Notes: generated from the sequence alone by a model not told the origin. Positions 27,155 through 36,579 are shown, counted from the first letter of the stretch. The stretch: DNA of 64,000 bases from Ectopseudomonas chengduensis (GCF_015712065.1 NZ_JACFYZ010000012.1:78916-142915); one strand, 5' to 3'. A program made the numbers and translations.

Positions 27155-27248
27155 AACAGCGCTTCCATTGTCGCTGGTGATTTTTTAGACTATCCAGTCC
27201 GCTCGCCCGCTCGGGCCAAGCTTATCCGCACAAGTTACGAGGAACACC

Positions 27249-27512
27249 ATGGCTCGCGTTACCGTCGAAGATTGCCTGGACAACGTTGATAACCGCTTCG
27301 AACTGGTCATGCTCGCGACCAAGCGTTCGCGCCAGCTGGCCACCGGCGGCAAAGAGCCGAAAGTGGCTTGGGAAAACGACAAGCCCACCGTAGTGGCCCT
27401 GCGCGAAATCGCTGCTGGCCTGGTGGACTACGACGTGATCGCCCAGGACGATATCGTCGAAGAAGAACCGCTGTTCGCTGCCTTCGAGGAAGAGGCCAAC
27501 GAGCCTCTGTAA
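27249..27512 (+). CDS. rpoZ: RNA polymerase omega subunit
   Basis: 87 residues. Starts MARVTVEDCLDNVDNRFEL and contains the core VMLATKRSRQLATGG, then the acidic tail typical of omega. It wraps the beta-prime C terminus and forms part of the ppGpp site 1, consistent with its place next to spoT. ACGAGGAAC precedes the ATG. Confidence 0.97.
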   Translation: MARVTVEDCLDNVDNRFELVMLATKRSRQLATGGKEPKVAWENDKPTVVALREIAAGLVDYDVIAQDDIVEEEPLFAAFEEEANEPL

Positions 27513-27575
27513 GTCGATGATGCCGGGTCGAAGTTGCGCGGCGTGTAGCCAAACTGGTCATGAGGGGAATACCCC

Positions 27576-29687
27576 ATGGCTGGTATAGACGCTCTCGCCG
27601 ACCGACTTTCGGCCTATCTCGGCCATGACCAGGTCAACCTGGTTCGCCGAGCCTACTTCTACGCCGAACAGGCGCACGATGGCCAACGCCGCCGCAGTGG
27701 CGAAGCCTACGTGACCCATCCGCTGGCCGTGGCCAGCATCCTCGCCGACATGCACATGGATCATCAGAGCCTGATGGCCGCCATGCTGCACGACGTCATC
27801 GAAGACACCGGCATCGCCAAGGAAGCGCTCAACGCGCAGTTCGGCGAAACCGTGGCCGAACTGGTCGACGGGGTCAGCAAGCTGACCCAGATGAACTTCG
27901 AGACCAAGGCCGAGGCGCAGGCCGAGAACTTCCAGAAGATGGCCATGGCCATGGCCCGCGATATCCGCGTGATTCTGGTCAAGCTTGCCGACCGCCTGCA
28001 CAACATGCGCACCCTCGATGCCATGCCGCACGAGAAGAGCCGGCGCATCGCCAAGGAAACCCTGGAAATCTACGCGCCCATCGCCAACCGGCTGGGCATG
28101 CACAACATGCGCGTGGAGTTCGAAGACCTGGGCTTCAAGGCCATGCACCCGATGCGCTCCGAGCGCATCCGCGCCGCCGTGCGCCGCGCTCGGGGCAACC
28201 GCAAGGAAATCGTCGCCAAGATCGAGGAATCGATCCAGATGTGCCTGCAGCGCGAAGGCATGGAAGGCGAAGTGATCGGCCGCGAGAAGCACCTGTACAG
28301 CATCTACCAGAAGATGCGCGGCAAGCGTAAGGCGTTCAACGAGATCATGGACGTCTACGCCTTCCGCATCATCGTCGACAAGGTCGACACCTGCTACCGC
28401 GTGCTCGGCGCCGTGCACAACTTGTATAAACCCTTGCCCGGGCGCTTCAAGGATTACATCGCGATTCCCAAGGCCAACGGCTACCAGTCGCTGCACACCA
28501 CGCTGTTCGGCATGCACGGCGTGCCCATCGAGATCCAGATCCGCACCCGCGAAATGGAAGAGATGGCTAACAACGGCATCGCCGCCCACTGGCTGTACAA
28601 GTCCAATGAGGACGATGCGCCCAAGGGCAACCACGCCCGCGCGCGTCAGTGGGTCAAAGGCGTACTGGAGCTGCAGCAACGCGCCGGCAACTCGCTGGAA
28701 TTCATCGAGAGCGTGAAGATCGACCTGTTCCCCGACGAGGTCTACGTGTTCACGCCCAAGGGTCGCATCATGGAGCTGCCAAAAGGCTCCACCGCGGTCG
28801 ACTTCGCCTACGCGGTACACACCGACGTCGGCAACACCTGCATCGCCTGCCGCATCAACCGTCGCCTGGCGCCGCTGTCGCAGGCACTGGAAAGTGGCTC
28901 GACGGTAGAAATCGTTACCGCGCCGGGCGCCCGGCCGAATCCGGCCTGGCTCAACTTCGTGGTCACCGGCAAGGCACGCACGCATATCCGCCATGCCCTC
29001 AAGCAACAGCGCCGCTCGGAATCGATCAGCCTCGGCGAACGCCTGCTGAACAAGGTGCTGGCCAGCTTCGACACGCACCTGGAAAAGATCGCGCCCGAGC
29101 GCGTACAGGCCGTGCTCGGCGAATATCGCCAGGAGGTCATCGAAGACCTGCTCGAAGACATCGGCCTGGGCAACCGCATGGCCTACGTCGTGGCCCGCCG
29201 CCTGCTGGCCGAGAGTGGCGACGAAACCCTGCCGAGCAGCGAAGGGCCCCTGGCGATCCGTGGCACCGAAGGCCTGGTGATGAGCTACGCCAAGTGCTGC
29301 ACGCCGATCCCGGGCGACCCCATCGTCGGCTACCTGTCCGCCGGCAAGGGCATGGTGGTGCACATGGAAAGCTGCCGGAACATCGTCGACATCCGCCACA
29401 ACCCGGAAAAATGCATCCAGCTCAACTGGGCCAAGGATGTCACCGGCGAATTCAACGTCGAACTGCGCGTCGAGCTGGAACACCAGCGCGGCCTGATCGC
29501 CCTGCTGGCCGGCAGCGTCAATGCCGCCGATGGCAACATCGAGAAGATCAGCATGGACGAACGCGACGGCCGTATCAGCGTGGTGCAACTGGTGGTCAGC
29601 GTGCATGACCGCGTGCACCTGGCCCGCGTGATCAAGAAACTTCGCGCGCTCAAGGGCGTGATGCGTATCACCCGAGTACGCGCCTGA
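27576..29687 (+). CDS. spoT: Bifunctional (p)ppGpp synthetase/hydrolase SpoT
   Basis: 703 residues in the SpoT order: HD hydrolase (about 25-180, with AMLHDVIEDT), RelA/SpoT synthetase (about 230-350), TGS (about 390-450, VYVFTPKGRIMELPKGSTAVD), the zinc-finger-like segment with SYAKCCTPIPGD (about 525-565), and a C-terminal ACT domain. An intact HD motif indicates hydrolase activity. It adjusts (p)ppGpp to fatty-acid, carbon and phosphate stress. Follows rpoZ by 63 bases. Confidence 0.97.
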   Translation: MAGIDALADRLSAYLGHDQVNLVRRAYFYAEQAHDGQRRRSGEAYVTHPLAVASILADMHMDHQSLMAAMLHDVIEDTGIAKEALNAQFGETVAELVDGVSKLTQMNFETKAEAQAENFQKMAMAMARDIRVILVKLADRLHNMRTLDAMPHEKSRRIAKETLEIYAPIANRLGMHNMRVEFEDLGFKAMHPMRSERIRAAVRRARGNRKEIVAKIEESIQMCLQREGMEGEVIGREKHLYSIYQKMRGKRKAFNEIMDVYAFRIIVDKVDTCYRVLGAVHNLYKPLPGRFKDYIAIPKANGYQSLHTTLFGMHGVPIEIQIRTREMEEMANNGIAAHWLYKSNEDDAPKGNHARARQWVKGVLELQQRAGNSLEFIESVKIDLFPDEVYVFTPKGRIMELPKGSTAVDFAYAVHTDVGNTCIACRINRRLAPLSQALESGSTVEIVTAPGARPNPAWLNFVVTGKARTHIRHALKQQRRSESISLGERLLNKVLASFDTHLEKIAPERVQAVLGEYRQEVIEDLLEDIGLGNRMAYVVARRLLAESGDETLPSSEGPLAIRGTEGLVMSYAKCCTPIPGDPIVGYLSAGKGMVVHMESCRNIVDIRHNPEKCIQLNWAKDVTGEFNVELRVELEHQRGLIALLAGSVNAADGNIEKISMDERDGRISVVQLVVSVHDRVHLARVIKKLRALKGVMRITRVRA

Positions 29688-29755
29688 CACAATTCCCCTA
29701 TTTCCAGCCTGTAGGCTGGGTGCTCGACCCAGCCAGTTCTCACAAGGAGCGATTC

Positions 29756-30136
29756 ATGAGCAAGACCGTCATCACCAGCGACAAGGCCCCCGCCGCCATC
29801 GGCACCTACTCCCAGGCGATCAAGGCCGGCAACACCGTGTACATGTCCGGCCAGATCCCGCTGGATCCGGTGAGCATGGAGCTGGTCGAAGGCTTCGAAG
29901 CACAGACCGTGCAGGTCTTCGAGAACCTCAAGGCGGTTGCTGAAGCCGCCGGCGGCTCGTTCAAGGACATCGTCAAGCTGAACATCTTCCTCACCGACCT
30001 GTCGCACTTCGCCAAGGTCAACGAGATCATGGGCCGCTATTTCGAACAGCCCTACCCGGCTCGCGCCGCTATCGGCGTTGCTGCTCTGCCGCGCGGCGCG
30101 CAGGTGGAAATGGACGCTATTCTGGTCATCGAGTAA
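29756..30136 (+). CDS. ridA: RidA family 2-iminobutanoate/2-iminopropanoate deaminase
   Basis: 126 residues, standard for the trimeric RidA (YjgF/YER057c/UK114) family. The N-terminal APAAIGTYSQA, the GQIPLDP loop and the C-terminal PARAAIGVAALPRGAQVEMDA with the catalytic arginine are all present. It hydrolyses reactive enamines released by PLP enzymes such as threonine dehydratase. AAGGAG precedes the ATG. The spoT-ridA order is common in proteobacteria. Confidence 0.95.
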   Translation: MSKTVITSDKAPAAIGTYSQAIKAGNTVYMSGQIPLDPVSMELVEGFEAQTVQVFENLKAVAEAAGGSFKDIVKLNIFLTDLSHFAKVNEIMGRYFEQPYPARAAIGVAALPRGAQVEMDAILVIE

Positions 30137-30191
30137 GTCGTTCGAGCGGGGCAGCAGGCCCCGCTCGCCCTTCCCCGGCATGGAGATCGCC

Positions 30192-30923
30192 ATGCGTCTG
30201 CTTCCTCTGCTGCTATGCGGCGCCCTGCTCGGCGGCTGCGCCAGCACACCGAACAACGACCCGAGCGGTACCTGGATCAACCAGGCTGCCATCGATGCCG
30301 CCCGCGAAAGCGGTCGCCTGCGCGAAGCCCTGCTCGCCTATGGGCCCAACCTCGAATGGCATATCGATCCTGAACGGCAGCAGGCCAGCTACAGCAACGG
30401 CTTCGAACTGGCCGAAGGCAGGCTGCAGGGTGCTGGAGAGGGGCGTTGGCAGGTCACCTTCTACGGTGATTACAACGAGCAGCTCGCCATACAGAACGGC
30501 GAACTGCTGCAGATCGCCAGCGAATACTGGCCCGAGCAGCACTTCGCCCGCGTCAACAGCTCCAGCGAACCCAAGCCACTGGGCAGCAGCTTCGAGCAGG
30601 CGCTATATCGCGACTACCTGGGCGGCGACTGGCTGATCGAGGAAGGTCTGGGCCAGGGCGGCCTGGTGCGCTTCAACAGCGACGGGCAGGTACAAGGCCT
30701 GCCCGGCGCAGAACGCTTCGCCCTGTGCCTGGCAGGCGACTGCGCGGCCATGAGCGGCGAACATGACAGTCTCTGGCTGCAAGCCGGTGATCAGGGTAGC
30801 CCCTGGTTGTTCGTGCATGAAGGCAATCAGTTGCGCATCTTCGAAGCGCAGAACCGCGCCCAGTTCGACGAGATGCCCGAGTACCAGCCCGGCCCGCAGC
30901 GCTGGCTGCTCAAGCGGCGCTGA
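30192..30923 (+). CDS. Hypothetical lipoprotein
   Basis: 243 residues. The start at 30192 follows TGGAG; the preceding in-frame ATG four codons earlier contributes that ribosome site. Signal peptide with lipobox LGGC followed by AST, so lipid-anchored. The body alternates beta strands with Trp/Gly-rich segments (GEGRWQVTFYGDYNEQL, DYLGGDWLIEEGLGQGGLVRF) reminiscent of two lipocalin-like repeats, but I cannot assign a family. Downstream of ridA, as a lipoprotein gene is in P. aeruginosa. Confidence 0.75.
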   Translation: MRLLPLLLCGALLGGCASTPNNDPSGTWINQAAIDAARESGRLREALLAYGPNLEWHIDPERQQASYSNGFELAEGRLQGAGEGRWQVTFYGDYNEQLAIQNGELLQIASEYWPEQHFARVNSSSEPKPLGSSFEQALYRDYLGGDWLIEEGLGQGGLVRFNSDGQVQGLPGAERFALCLAGDCAAMSGEHDSLWLQAGDQGSPWLFVHEGNQLRIFEAQNRAQFDEMPEYQPGPQRWLLKRR

Positions 30924-30929
30924 TCAGCA

Positions 30930-30957
30930 GGCGCCGCCTCCGGGCAGGAGCGGCGCC
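30930..30957. terminator. Putative hairpin between convergent genes
   Basis: GGCGCCGC and GCGGCGCC can form a strong stem between the lipoprotein gene and the convergent LysE-type gene. No T-run follows, so it is only a candidate. Confidence 0.35.
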
Positions 30958-30960
30958 ACG

Positions 30961-31578
30961 CTATAGAGCCCCCAGCAACAGCCAGCCTCCCAGCGCCAGC
31001 AACAGGCCACCGCAACCGCGATCCAGCCAGCGCACGCGCCGCTGCAACCAGCTGCGCCAGCGCGCCTGATCGAGCAGGCGCACCAGCGCCAGATCCCAGA
31101 ACAGCACCACCAGGGTCATCCACAGCATCGCCAGGCCCAGCCCCCATGCCGGCATTGCCGACTCGCGCAAGACCCCGAATAACCCAGCGTAGAACAGCGG
31201 CAATTTGGGATTGAGGCTGCTGGCCAGCAGGCCCTGACGCATGCCCTTCCACACCCCGCCGAGCCTCAGCTGATCACCCTGTGGCAGGACCAGATCCCGC
31301 CGCGAGGCCAGCGCCTGCAGGCCGATCCAGGCGAAATACAGCCCGCCGACGACCTGCAAGCCGCGCCACAGCCAACTGCCCTCGGCGGGTAACAACGCCA
31401 TGACGAACAGCACCAGCAGCATGCTCAGCAGGTTGGCCAGCGCGATGCCGCAGGCGCAACCGTCGGCCTGGTGCCGGCCCTTGGCCAACGCGGTACGAAT
31501 CAATAGAAAGAAGTCTGGCCCGGGCGACAGCAAGGCCGCGAAATGAGTACCGGCCACCAGTAGAAACAACGCGAACAT
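30961..31578 (-). CDS. LysE/RhtB family amino acid exporter
   Basis: 205 residues, the family size, with five to six hydrophobic spans. The N-terminal signature SPGPDFFLLIRTALAKGRHQ and the mid-protein SSLNPKLPLFYAGLFG are diagnostic of LysE/RhtB exporters, which expel amino acids or similar solutes by proton exchange. Start at 31578 is preceded by GGAGG with a four-base gap. Downstream of an AraC-type regulator in the same direction, separated by 138 bases; that regulator may control it. Confidence 0.9.
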   Translation of the reverse strand: MFALFLLVAGTHFAALLSPGPDFFLLIRTALAKGRHQADGCACGIALANLLSMLLVLFVMALLPAEGSWLWRGLQVVGGLYFAWIGLQALASRRDLVLPQGDQLRLGGVWKGMRQGLLASSLNPKLPLFYAGLFGVLRESAMPAWGLGLAMLWMTLVVLFWDLALVRLLDQARWRSWLQRRVRWLDRGCGGLLLALGGWLLLGAL

Positions 31579-31716
31579 GGCACCTCCGTTTGGCGGAGGC
31601 AGTGTCGGCAACCAGCGGTGTCGATGTATTGGAAAAAACTCAGGCTCGACAGCGACGCAATCGCTGCCGAACAACTTGGCGCGCCCCGATGCAAGTTCGC
31701 GCAAAGCCTTGCCGAA

Positions 31717-32517
31717 TCAGGCCTGCGCCACGGCGCGAAAACGCCCCGGAGTGACCCCGGTGAAACGGCGAAACACCCCGTTGAAATGCGCCTGGTCATA
31801 AAAGCCCAGGTCCAGTGCGACATCGGCCAGGGCCTGACCTTGCAACAACCTGCGCTTGGCTTCACGCACTCGGCGCTGCAGTAGATAGGTGTGTGGCGGC
31901 ACGCCATAGGCACGGCGAAATGCCTCGATCAGGTGGCGCGGGTGACGCTGCACCAAGGCAGCCAATTGCTCGAGGCTGACAGCCTCGGCGTAGTGCACTT
32001 CCAGGTAATCGCGCAGGTACGCCGTCACCCCGCTGTCGCGACATGCCGGGCGCGCCTCGCGCAAGCCGCCGTGCCGCACGAAGACCAGCTCCAGCAACGC
32101 CAGCAGTTCGCTCTCCAACGCCAGCGCATCACCGCGCTCGAACTCGCCAGCCAGTTGCGCAAGGCTTGCCGCGACGCGGCCGTCGTCATCCGGGTTGAGC
32201 GTGCTGAAACCGTTGGGCAAGCGCTTGCGCCCGAGCAGCGCCGGCAGCCGCGACTGCTCGATATAGAGCATGCGATAGACCACACGCGCAGACTCGGCAT
32301 GCCCGGTATGCGGCTCCTCGGGGTTCATCAGCGACAGGGTGCCGGCAGGCAGCGCATAGCGCTGACCACGACACTGGTAGCCACTGACACCCTGCACGAT
32401 GGCACCGATGGCGAAGGCATCATGACTATGTCGGCCAAAGGCCTGCCCGGAGAAGTCGGCGTGAAACAGCTCGACGCCCGGCAGCCAGGGCTTGGCCAGC
32501 AAGCTGTTGGCGTCCAT
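31717..32517 (-). CDS. AraC-family transcriptional regulator with cupin sensor
   Basis: 266 residues. N-terminal AraC-type cupin (HADFSGQAFGRHSHDAFAIG, PAGTLSLMNPEEPHTG) and C-terminal double helix-turn-helix with RRVREAKRRLLQG and the signature VALDLGFYDQAHFNGVFRRF. Such proteins often control adjacent LysE exporters, and one lies downstream. The start ATG is one base after the TGA of the epimerase gene (TGAAATG), pointing to translational coupling. Confidence 0.9.
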   Translation of the reverse strand: MDANSLLAKPWLPGVELFHADFSGQAFGRHSHDAFAIGAIVQGVSGYQCRGQRYALPAGTLSLMNPEEPHTGHAESARVVYRMLYIEQSRLPALLGRKRLPNGFSTLNPDDDGRVAASLAQLAGEFERGDALALESELLALLELVFVRHGGLREARPACRDSGVTAYLRDYLEVHYAEAVSLEQLAALVQRHPRHLIEAFRRAYGVPPHTYLLQRRVREAKRRLLQGQALADVALDLGFYDQAHFNGVFRRFTGVTPGRFRAVAQA

Positions 32518-32518
32518 T

Positions 32519-33376
32519 TCAGCGCTCGGCGAGGATCGCCGCATAGCCCTCGCGGTAGCTCGGATACTGCGGCGCCCAACCCAGCGCACGAGCGCGGGCA
32601 TTGCGGCAACGCTTGCTACCGGCTCGGCGCACGCGCTGCTCGTCGCTCCAGTGGCTGACGCCCAGTTGCTCACGCAGCCAACCCACTACTTCGTGCAGCG
32701 GCGCCGGCTCGTCGTCGACGCCCAGGTAGCAATCGGCCAAGGGCCCACCGGCGGCATCCGCCTGCAACAGCGTGGCGAACAGGCCGGCAGCATCCTCGAC
32801 ATGAATGCGATTGCCATACAGCGGCGGCGTCTCGCTGACGCGATAGCCGCCGCGCACCTGGCTCAGCAACCACTCACGGCCGGGGCCGTAGAGGCCGGTC
32901 AGACGCACCGTGGTCGCCGGTAGGCCGCTGTCGAGCGCGACACGCTCAGCCTCGCGCATGATCACCGCAGAAAAACTCTGCGCTTCAGCCGCAGAGTCCT
33001 CGTCGATCCACTCGCCCTCCTGCTGCCCGTACACGCCGCTGCTGGAGGCGAACAGGATGCGCCGCGGGCGCTGGCCATGCTGCGCCAACCAGCTCAACAC
33101 GCGGCGCAGCCCCTCGACATAGGCGGCGCGATAGCCGGCCTCGTCATGCTCGGTGGCGGCGGCGCAGTACACCAGGTAATCCAGTTGCCCTTGCGGCCAA
33201 TCCGCCGGACAGGCATCGGCGTGCAGATCGCCGGCCAGCGGCTCGATCGCGGCAGGCAGTGCAGCCACGTTGCGACGCATGCCGATCACGCGCCAGCCCT
33301 GTTCGGCCATCCGCAGGCCAAGGCGGGTACCGACGTCTCCACACCCGGCAATCAGCAGGCTGTTGCATTCGGACAT
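32519..33376 (-). CDS. NAD(P)-dependent sugar epimerase/dehydratase family protein (SDR)
   Basis: 285 residues. Extended SDR fold with a Rossmann start LLIAGCGDVGTRLGLRMAEQ, the active-site region FASSSGVYGQQEGEW (the usual Tyr-x3-Lys is not obvious, as in the atypical YeeZ-like subgroup), and RLTGLYGPGREWL. It resembles the YeeZ/YbjT-like proteins of unknown substrate. Start at 33376 with GGAG eight bases before; a further ATG-like codon four residues upstream is less likely. Coupled to the downstream AraC gene. Confidence 0.82.
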   Translation of the reverse strand: MSECNSLLIAGCGDVGTRLGLRMAEQGWRVIGMRRNVAALPAAIEPLAGDLHADACPADWPQGQLDYLVYCAAATEHDEAGYRAAYVEGLRRVLSWLAQHGQRPRRILFASSSGVYGQQEGEWIDEDSAAEAQSFSAVIMREAERVALDSGLPATTVRLTGLYGPGREWLLSQVRGGYRVSETPPLYGNRIHVEDAAGLFATLLQADAAGGPLADCYLGVDDEPAPLHEVVGWLREQLGVSHWSDEQRVRRAGSKRCRNARARALGWAPQYPSYREGYAAILAER

Positions 33377-33394
33377 GCTTTTCTCCATGACATT

Positions 33395-33442
33395 TATGCA
33401 AAGGCGCAGTTTAGCCCGGTTGGTTCATTCGTATGCAAAGGC
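33395..33442. repeat. 11-bp direct repeat in the oxyR promoter region
   Basis: TATGCAAAGGC occurs at 33395-33405 and 33432-33442, exactly 37 bases apart. The second copy fills the spacer of the proposed oxyR promoter. See findings. Confidence 0.6.
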
Positions 33443-33448
33443 TATGCT
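33420..33448 (+). promoter_or_regulatory. Sigma-70 type promoter for oxyR
   Basis: TTGGTT and TATGCT are 17 bases apart, with a start expected near 33455, some 20 nt before the oxyR ATG. Confidence 0.55.
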
Positions 33449-33474
33449 TGTCGGCAATTTAATGGATAAACACT

Positions 33475-34404
33475 ATGACCCTCACCGAACTGCGGTACAT
33501 CGTCACCCTCGCCCAGGAACAACACTTCGGCCGCGCCGCCGAGCGTTGCCACGTCAGCCAGCCGACCCTGTCGGTGGGCGTGAAGAAGCTGGAGGACGAG
33601 CTGGGCGTGCTGATCTTCGAGCGCAGCAAGAGCGCCGTGCGCCTGACCCCGGTCGGTGAGGGCATCGTCACCCAGGCACAGAAGGTGCTGGAGCAGGCCC
33701 AGGGCATTCGCGAGCTGGCCCAGGCCGGCAAGAACCAGCTGACCGCCCCGCTGAAGATCGGCGCCATCTACACCGTCGGCCCCTATCTGTTCCCGCACCT
33801 GATTCCGCAGCTGCACCGGGTCGCCCCGGACATGCCGCTGTACATCGAGGAAAACTTCACCCATATCCTGCGTGACAAGCTGCGCACCGGTGAGCTCGAC
33901 GCCATCATCATCGCCCTGCCGTTCCAGGAGGCCGACGTACTGACCAAGCCGCTGTACGACGAGCCCTTCTACGCCCTGCTGCCGGCCGGCCATCCCTGGG
34001 CGGAGCTGGAGACCATCGACACCAAGCTGCTCAACGACAAGAGCCTGCTGCTGCTTGGTGAAGGGCACTGCTTCCGCGACCAGGTGCTGGAAGCCTGTCC
34101 GACCCTGCGCAAAGGCGGCGACGACCACGGCAAGCACACCACAGTGGAATCCAGCTCTCTGGAAACCATCCGCCATATGGTCGCCTCCGGCCTCGGCGTG
34201 TCGATCCTGCCGTTCTCGGCGGTGGACAGCCACCACTATGCGCCGGGCGTGATCGAAGTACGTCCGCTCAGCGCGCCGGTGCCGTTCCGTACCGTGGCGA
34301 TCGCCTGGCGTGCCAGCTTCCCGCGGCCCAACGCCATCGAAGTGCTGGCCGACTCGATCCGCCTCTGCTCGGTCGCCCGCAGCCCGCAGACCAAGGCAGT
34401 CTGA
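33475..34404 (+). CDS. oxyR: Hydrogen peroxide-sensing LysR regulator OxyR
   Basis: 309 residues. N-terminal LysR winged helix (LRYIVTLAQEQHFGRAAERC, VSQPTLSVGVKKLEDELG). The redox cysteines are at 199 and 208 in GHCFRDQVLEAC, exactly the E. coli numbering, so the thiol-disulfide switch is intact. It activates catalase and alkyl hydroperoxide reductase genes on peroxide stress. It ends eight bases before recG; oxyR-recG co-transcription is known in P. aeruginosa. Its own short promoter region carries an 11-bp direct repeat. Confidence 0.97.
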   Translation: MTLTELRYIVTLAQEQHFGRAAERCHVSQPTLSVGVKKLEDELGVLIFERSKSAVRLTPVGEGIVTQAQKVLEQAQGIRELAQAGKNQLTAPLKIGAIYTVGPYLFPHLIPQLHRVAPDMPLYIEENFTHILRDKLRTGELDAIIIALPFQEADVLTKPLYDEPFYALLPAGHPWAELETIDTKLLNDKSLLLLGEGHCFRDQVLEACPTLRKGGDDHGKHTTVESSSLETIRHMVASGLGVSILPFSAVDSHHYAPGVIEVRPLSAPVPFRTVAIAWRASFPRPNAIEVLADSIRLCSVARSPQTKAV

Positions 34405-34412
34405 GGCCAGAG

Positions 34413-36488
34413 GTGAGCGAGCTGGCAGCGGTTTCCGTCACTGCGCTCAAAGGCGTAGGCGCCGCCCTGGCCGAGAAACTGGCCAAGGTCGGCCTGGAAA
34501 ACCTGCAGGACGTGCTGTTCCACCTGCCGCTGCGCTATCAGGATCGCACCCACATCACCCCCATTGGCGCGCTGCGCCCGGGGCAGGATGCGGTGGTCGA
34601 GGGCATCGTCGCCGGTGCCGACGTGGTCATGGGCCGGCGGCGCAGCCTGCTGGTGCGCCTACAGGATGGCAGCGGCACGCTGAGCCTGCGCTTCTTCCAC
34701 TTCAGCCAGGCGCAGAAGGAAGGGCTCAAACGCGGCACCGCCCTGCGCTGCTACGGTGAAGTACGCCCCGGCGCCACCGGCCTGGAGATCTACCACCCGG
34801 AATACCGCGCGCAGAGCGGCGACGAGCCGGCCCCGGTAGAGCAGAGCCTGACGCCCATCTACCCGACCACCGAAGGCCTGACCCAGCAGCGTCTGCGCCA
34901 GCTCAGCCAGCAGGCTCTGGCGCGTCTCGGCCCACGCAGTCTGCCGGACTGGCTGCCCGACGAGCTGGCCCGCGACTATCGTCTGGCCCCCCTGGATGAG
35001 GCCATCCGTTACCTGCACCGGCCGCCGCCGGATGCCGATGTCGAAGAGCTCGCCGAGGGCCGCCACTGGGCTCAGCATCGCCTGGCCTTCGAGGAACTGC
35101 TGACCCATCAGCTATCGCTGCAGCGCCTGCGCGAACAGGTGCGTGCGCAGCAGGCGCCAGCCCTGCCGCCGGCGCAGAAGCTGCCGCAGCAGTACCTCGC
35201 CAACCTCGGTTTCGCCCCGACCGGTGCGCAGCAGCGCGTGGGCGCCGAGATCGCCTACGACCTGGCGCAGAGCGAGCCCATGCTGCGCCTGGTGCAGGGT
35301 GATGTCGGCGCCGGCAAGACGGTAGTCGCCGCGCTGGCCGCCCTGCAGGCGCTGGAAGCCGGCTATCAGGTGGCACTGATGGCGCCGACCGAGATCCTCG
35401 CCGAGCAGCACTTTCTCAACTTCAGCAAATGGCTGGCACCGCTTGGCCTGGACGTCGCCTGGCTGGCTGGCAAGCTCAAGGGCAAGGCCCGCGCAGCAGC
35501 CCTGGAACAGATCGCCGGCGGCTGCCCGATGGTGGTCGGCACCCACGCCCTGTTCCAGGACGAAGTGAGGTTCAAGCGCCTGGCCCTGGTGATCATCGAC
35601 GAACAGCACCGCTTCGGCGTGCAGCAGCGCCTCGCCCTGCGCCAGAAGGGCATCGACGGTCGCCTCTGCCCGCACCAGTTGATCATGACCGCCACCCCCA
35701 TCCCGCGCACCCTGGCGATGAGCGCCTACGCCGATCTGGACACCTCGATCCTCGACGAACTGCCGCCAGGGCGCACGCCGGTCAACACCCTGGTGATCGC
35801 CGACAGCCGCCGCGATGAGGTGGTCGAGCGCGTACGCAATGCTTGCCAGCAGGGGCGCCAGGCCTACTGGGTCTGCACCCTGATCGAAGAATCCGAAGAG
35901 CTCACCTGCCAGGCCGCGGAAACCAGCTTCGAGGAGCTGTCTGCGGCCCTCGGCGAGCTGCGCGTCGGGCTGATCCACGGGCGCATGAAACCGGCCGAAA
36001 AAGCCGCGGTGATGGATGAGTTCAAGCAGGGCAAGCTGCAACTGCTGGTGGCCACCACGGTAATCGAGGTCGGCGTCGACGTACCCAATGCCAGCCTGAT
36101 GATCATTGAAAATCCCGAACGCCTGGGCCTGGCCCAGCTACACCAGCTGCGCGGCCGGGTCGGCCGTGGCAGCGCCGCCAGTCATTGCGTGCTGCTCTAC
36201 CATGCACCATTGTCGCAACTCGGGCGCGAGCGCCTGGCAATCATGCGCGAGACCACCGACGGTTTCGTCATCGCCGAGAAGGACCTCGAACTCAGGGGAC
36301 CGGGGGAAATGCTCGGCACCCGGCAGACCGGTCTGCTGCAATTCAAGGTCGCCGACCTGATGCGCGATGCCGACCTGCTGCCCGCCGTGCGCGACGCGGC
36401 GCAGGCACTATTGGAACATTGGCCACAACATGTGGCTCCATTGTTGGAGCGCTGGTTGCGTCACGGCCAGCAATACGGTCAAGTGTGA
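34413..36488 (+). CDS. recG: ATP-dependent DNA helicase RecG
   Basis: 691 residues. N-terminal wedge (OB-fold) domain (KGVGAALAEKLAKVGL, FHLPLRYQDRT), then helicase motifs: Walker A GDVGAGKT, DEQH box, MTATPIPRT, and motif VI LHQLRGRVGRG. It remodels stalled forks and Holliday junctions. Begins with GTG at 34413, eight bases after the oxyR stop, with GAGG upstream, fitting an oxyR-recG operon. Confidence 0.97.
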   Translation: MSELAAVSVTALKGVGAALAEKLAKVGLENLQDVLFHLPLRYQDRTHITPIGALRPGQDAVVEGIVAGADVVMGRRRSLLVRLQDGSGTLSLRFFHFSQAQKEGLKRGTALRCYGEVRPGATGLEIYHPEYRAQSGDEPAPVEQSLTPIYPTTEGLTQQRLRQLSQQALARLGPRSLPDWLPDELARDYRLAPLDEAIRYLHRPPPDADVEELAEGRHWAQHRLAFEELLTHQLSLQRLREQVRAQQAPALPPAQKLPQQYLANLGFAPTGAQQRVGAEIAYDLAQSEPMLRLVQGDVGAGKTVVAALAALQALEAGYQVALMAPTEILAEQHFLNFSKWLAPLGLDVAWLAGKLKGKARAAALEQIAGGCPMVVGTHALFQDEVRFKRLALVIIDEQHRFGVQQRLALRQKGIDGRLCPHQLIMTATPIPRTLAMSAYADLDTSILDELPPGRTPVNTLVIADSRRDEVVERVRNACQQGRQAYWVCTLIEESEELTCQAAETSFEELSAALGELRVGLIHGRMKPAEKAAVMDEFKQGKLQLLVATTVIEVGVDVPNASLMIIENPERLGLAQLHQLRGRVGRGSAASHCVLLYHAPLSQLGRERLAIMRETTDGFVIAEKDLELRGPGEMLGTRQTGLLQFKVADLMRDADLLPAVRDAAQALLEHWPQHVAPLLERWLRHGQQYGQV

Positions 36489-36499
36489 ACCTGTTCACA
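36484..36499. promoter_or_regulatory. Perfect CRP/Vfr-type palindrome
   Basis: TGTGAACCTGTTCACA is a perfect inverted repeat and matches TGTGA-N6-TCACA. It overlaps the recG stop codon and is centred about 88 bp before the next gene start, roughly -62 from the start site predicted from the hexamer at 36542. Confidence 0.5.
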
Positions 36500-36541
36500 G
36501 GACAACCGTCGCCACGAACCTTTGCGCAAATCCTCGCTGGT

Positions 36542-36547
36542 TATACT
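36542..36547 (+). promoter_or_regulatory. Candidate -10 hexamer for the YbaK-HDOD gene
   Basis: TATACT within GGTTATACTTCGG. No convincing -35 at 17 bases, which is normal for an activator-dependent promoter. Confidence 0.35.
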
Positions 36548-36579
36548 TCGGGGCACATGCGCCAACGCTGGATATCGAT

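Noticed and set aside
27558..29690. A 710-codon open frame opposite spoT
   Set aside because: Same reason; His, Ala and Gly-rich low-complexity translation typical of a shadow frame.
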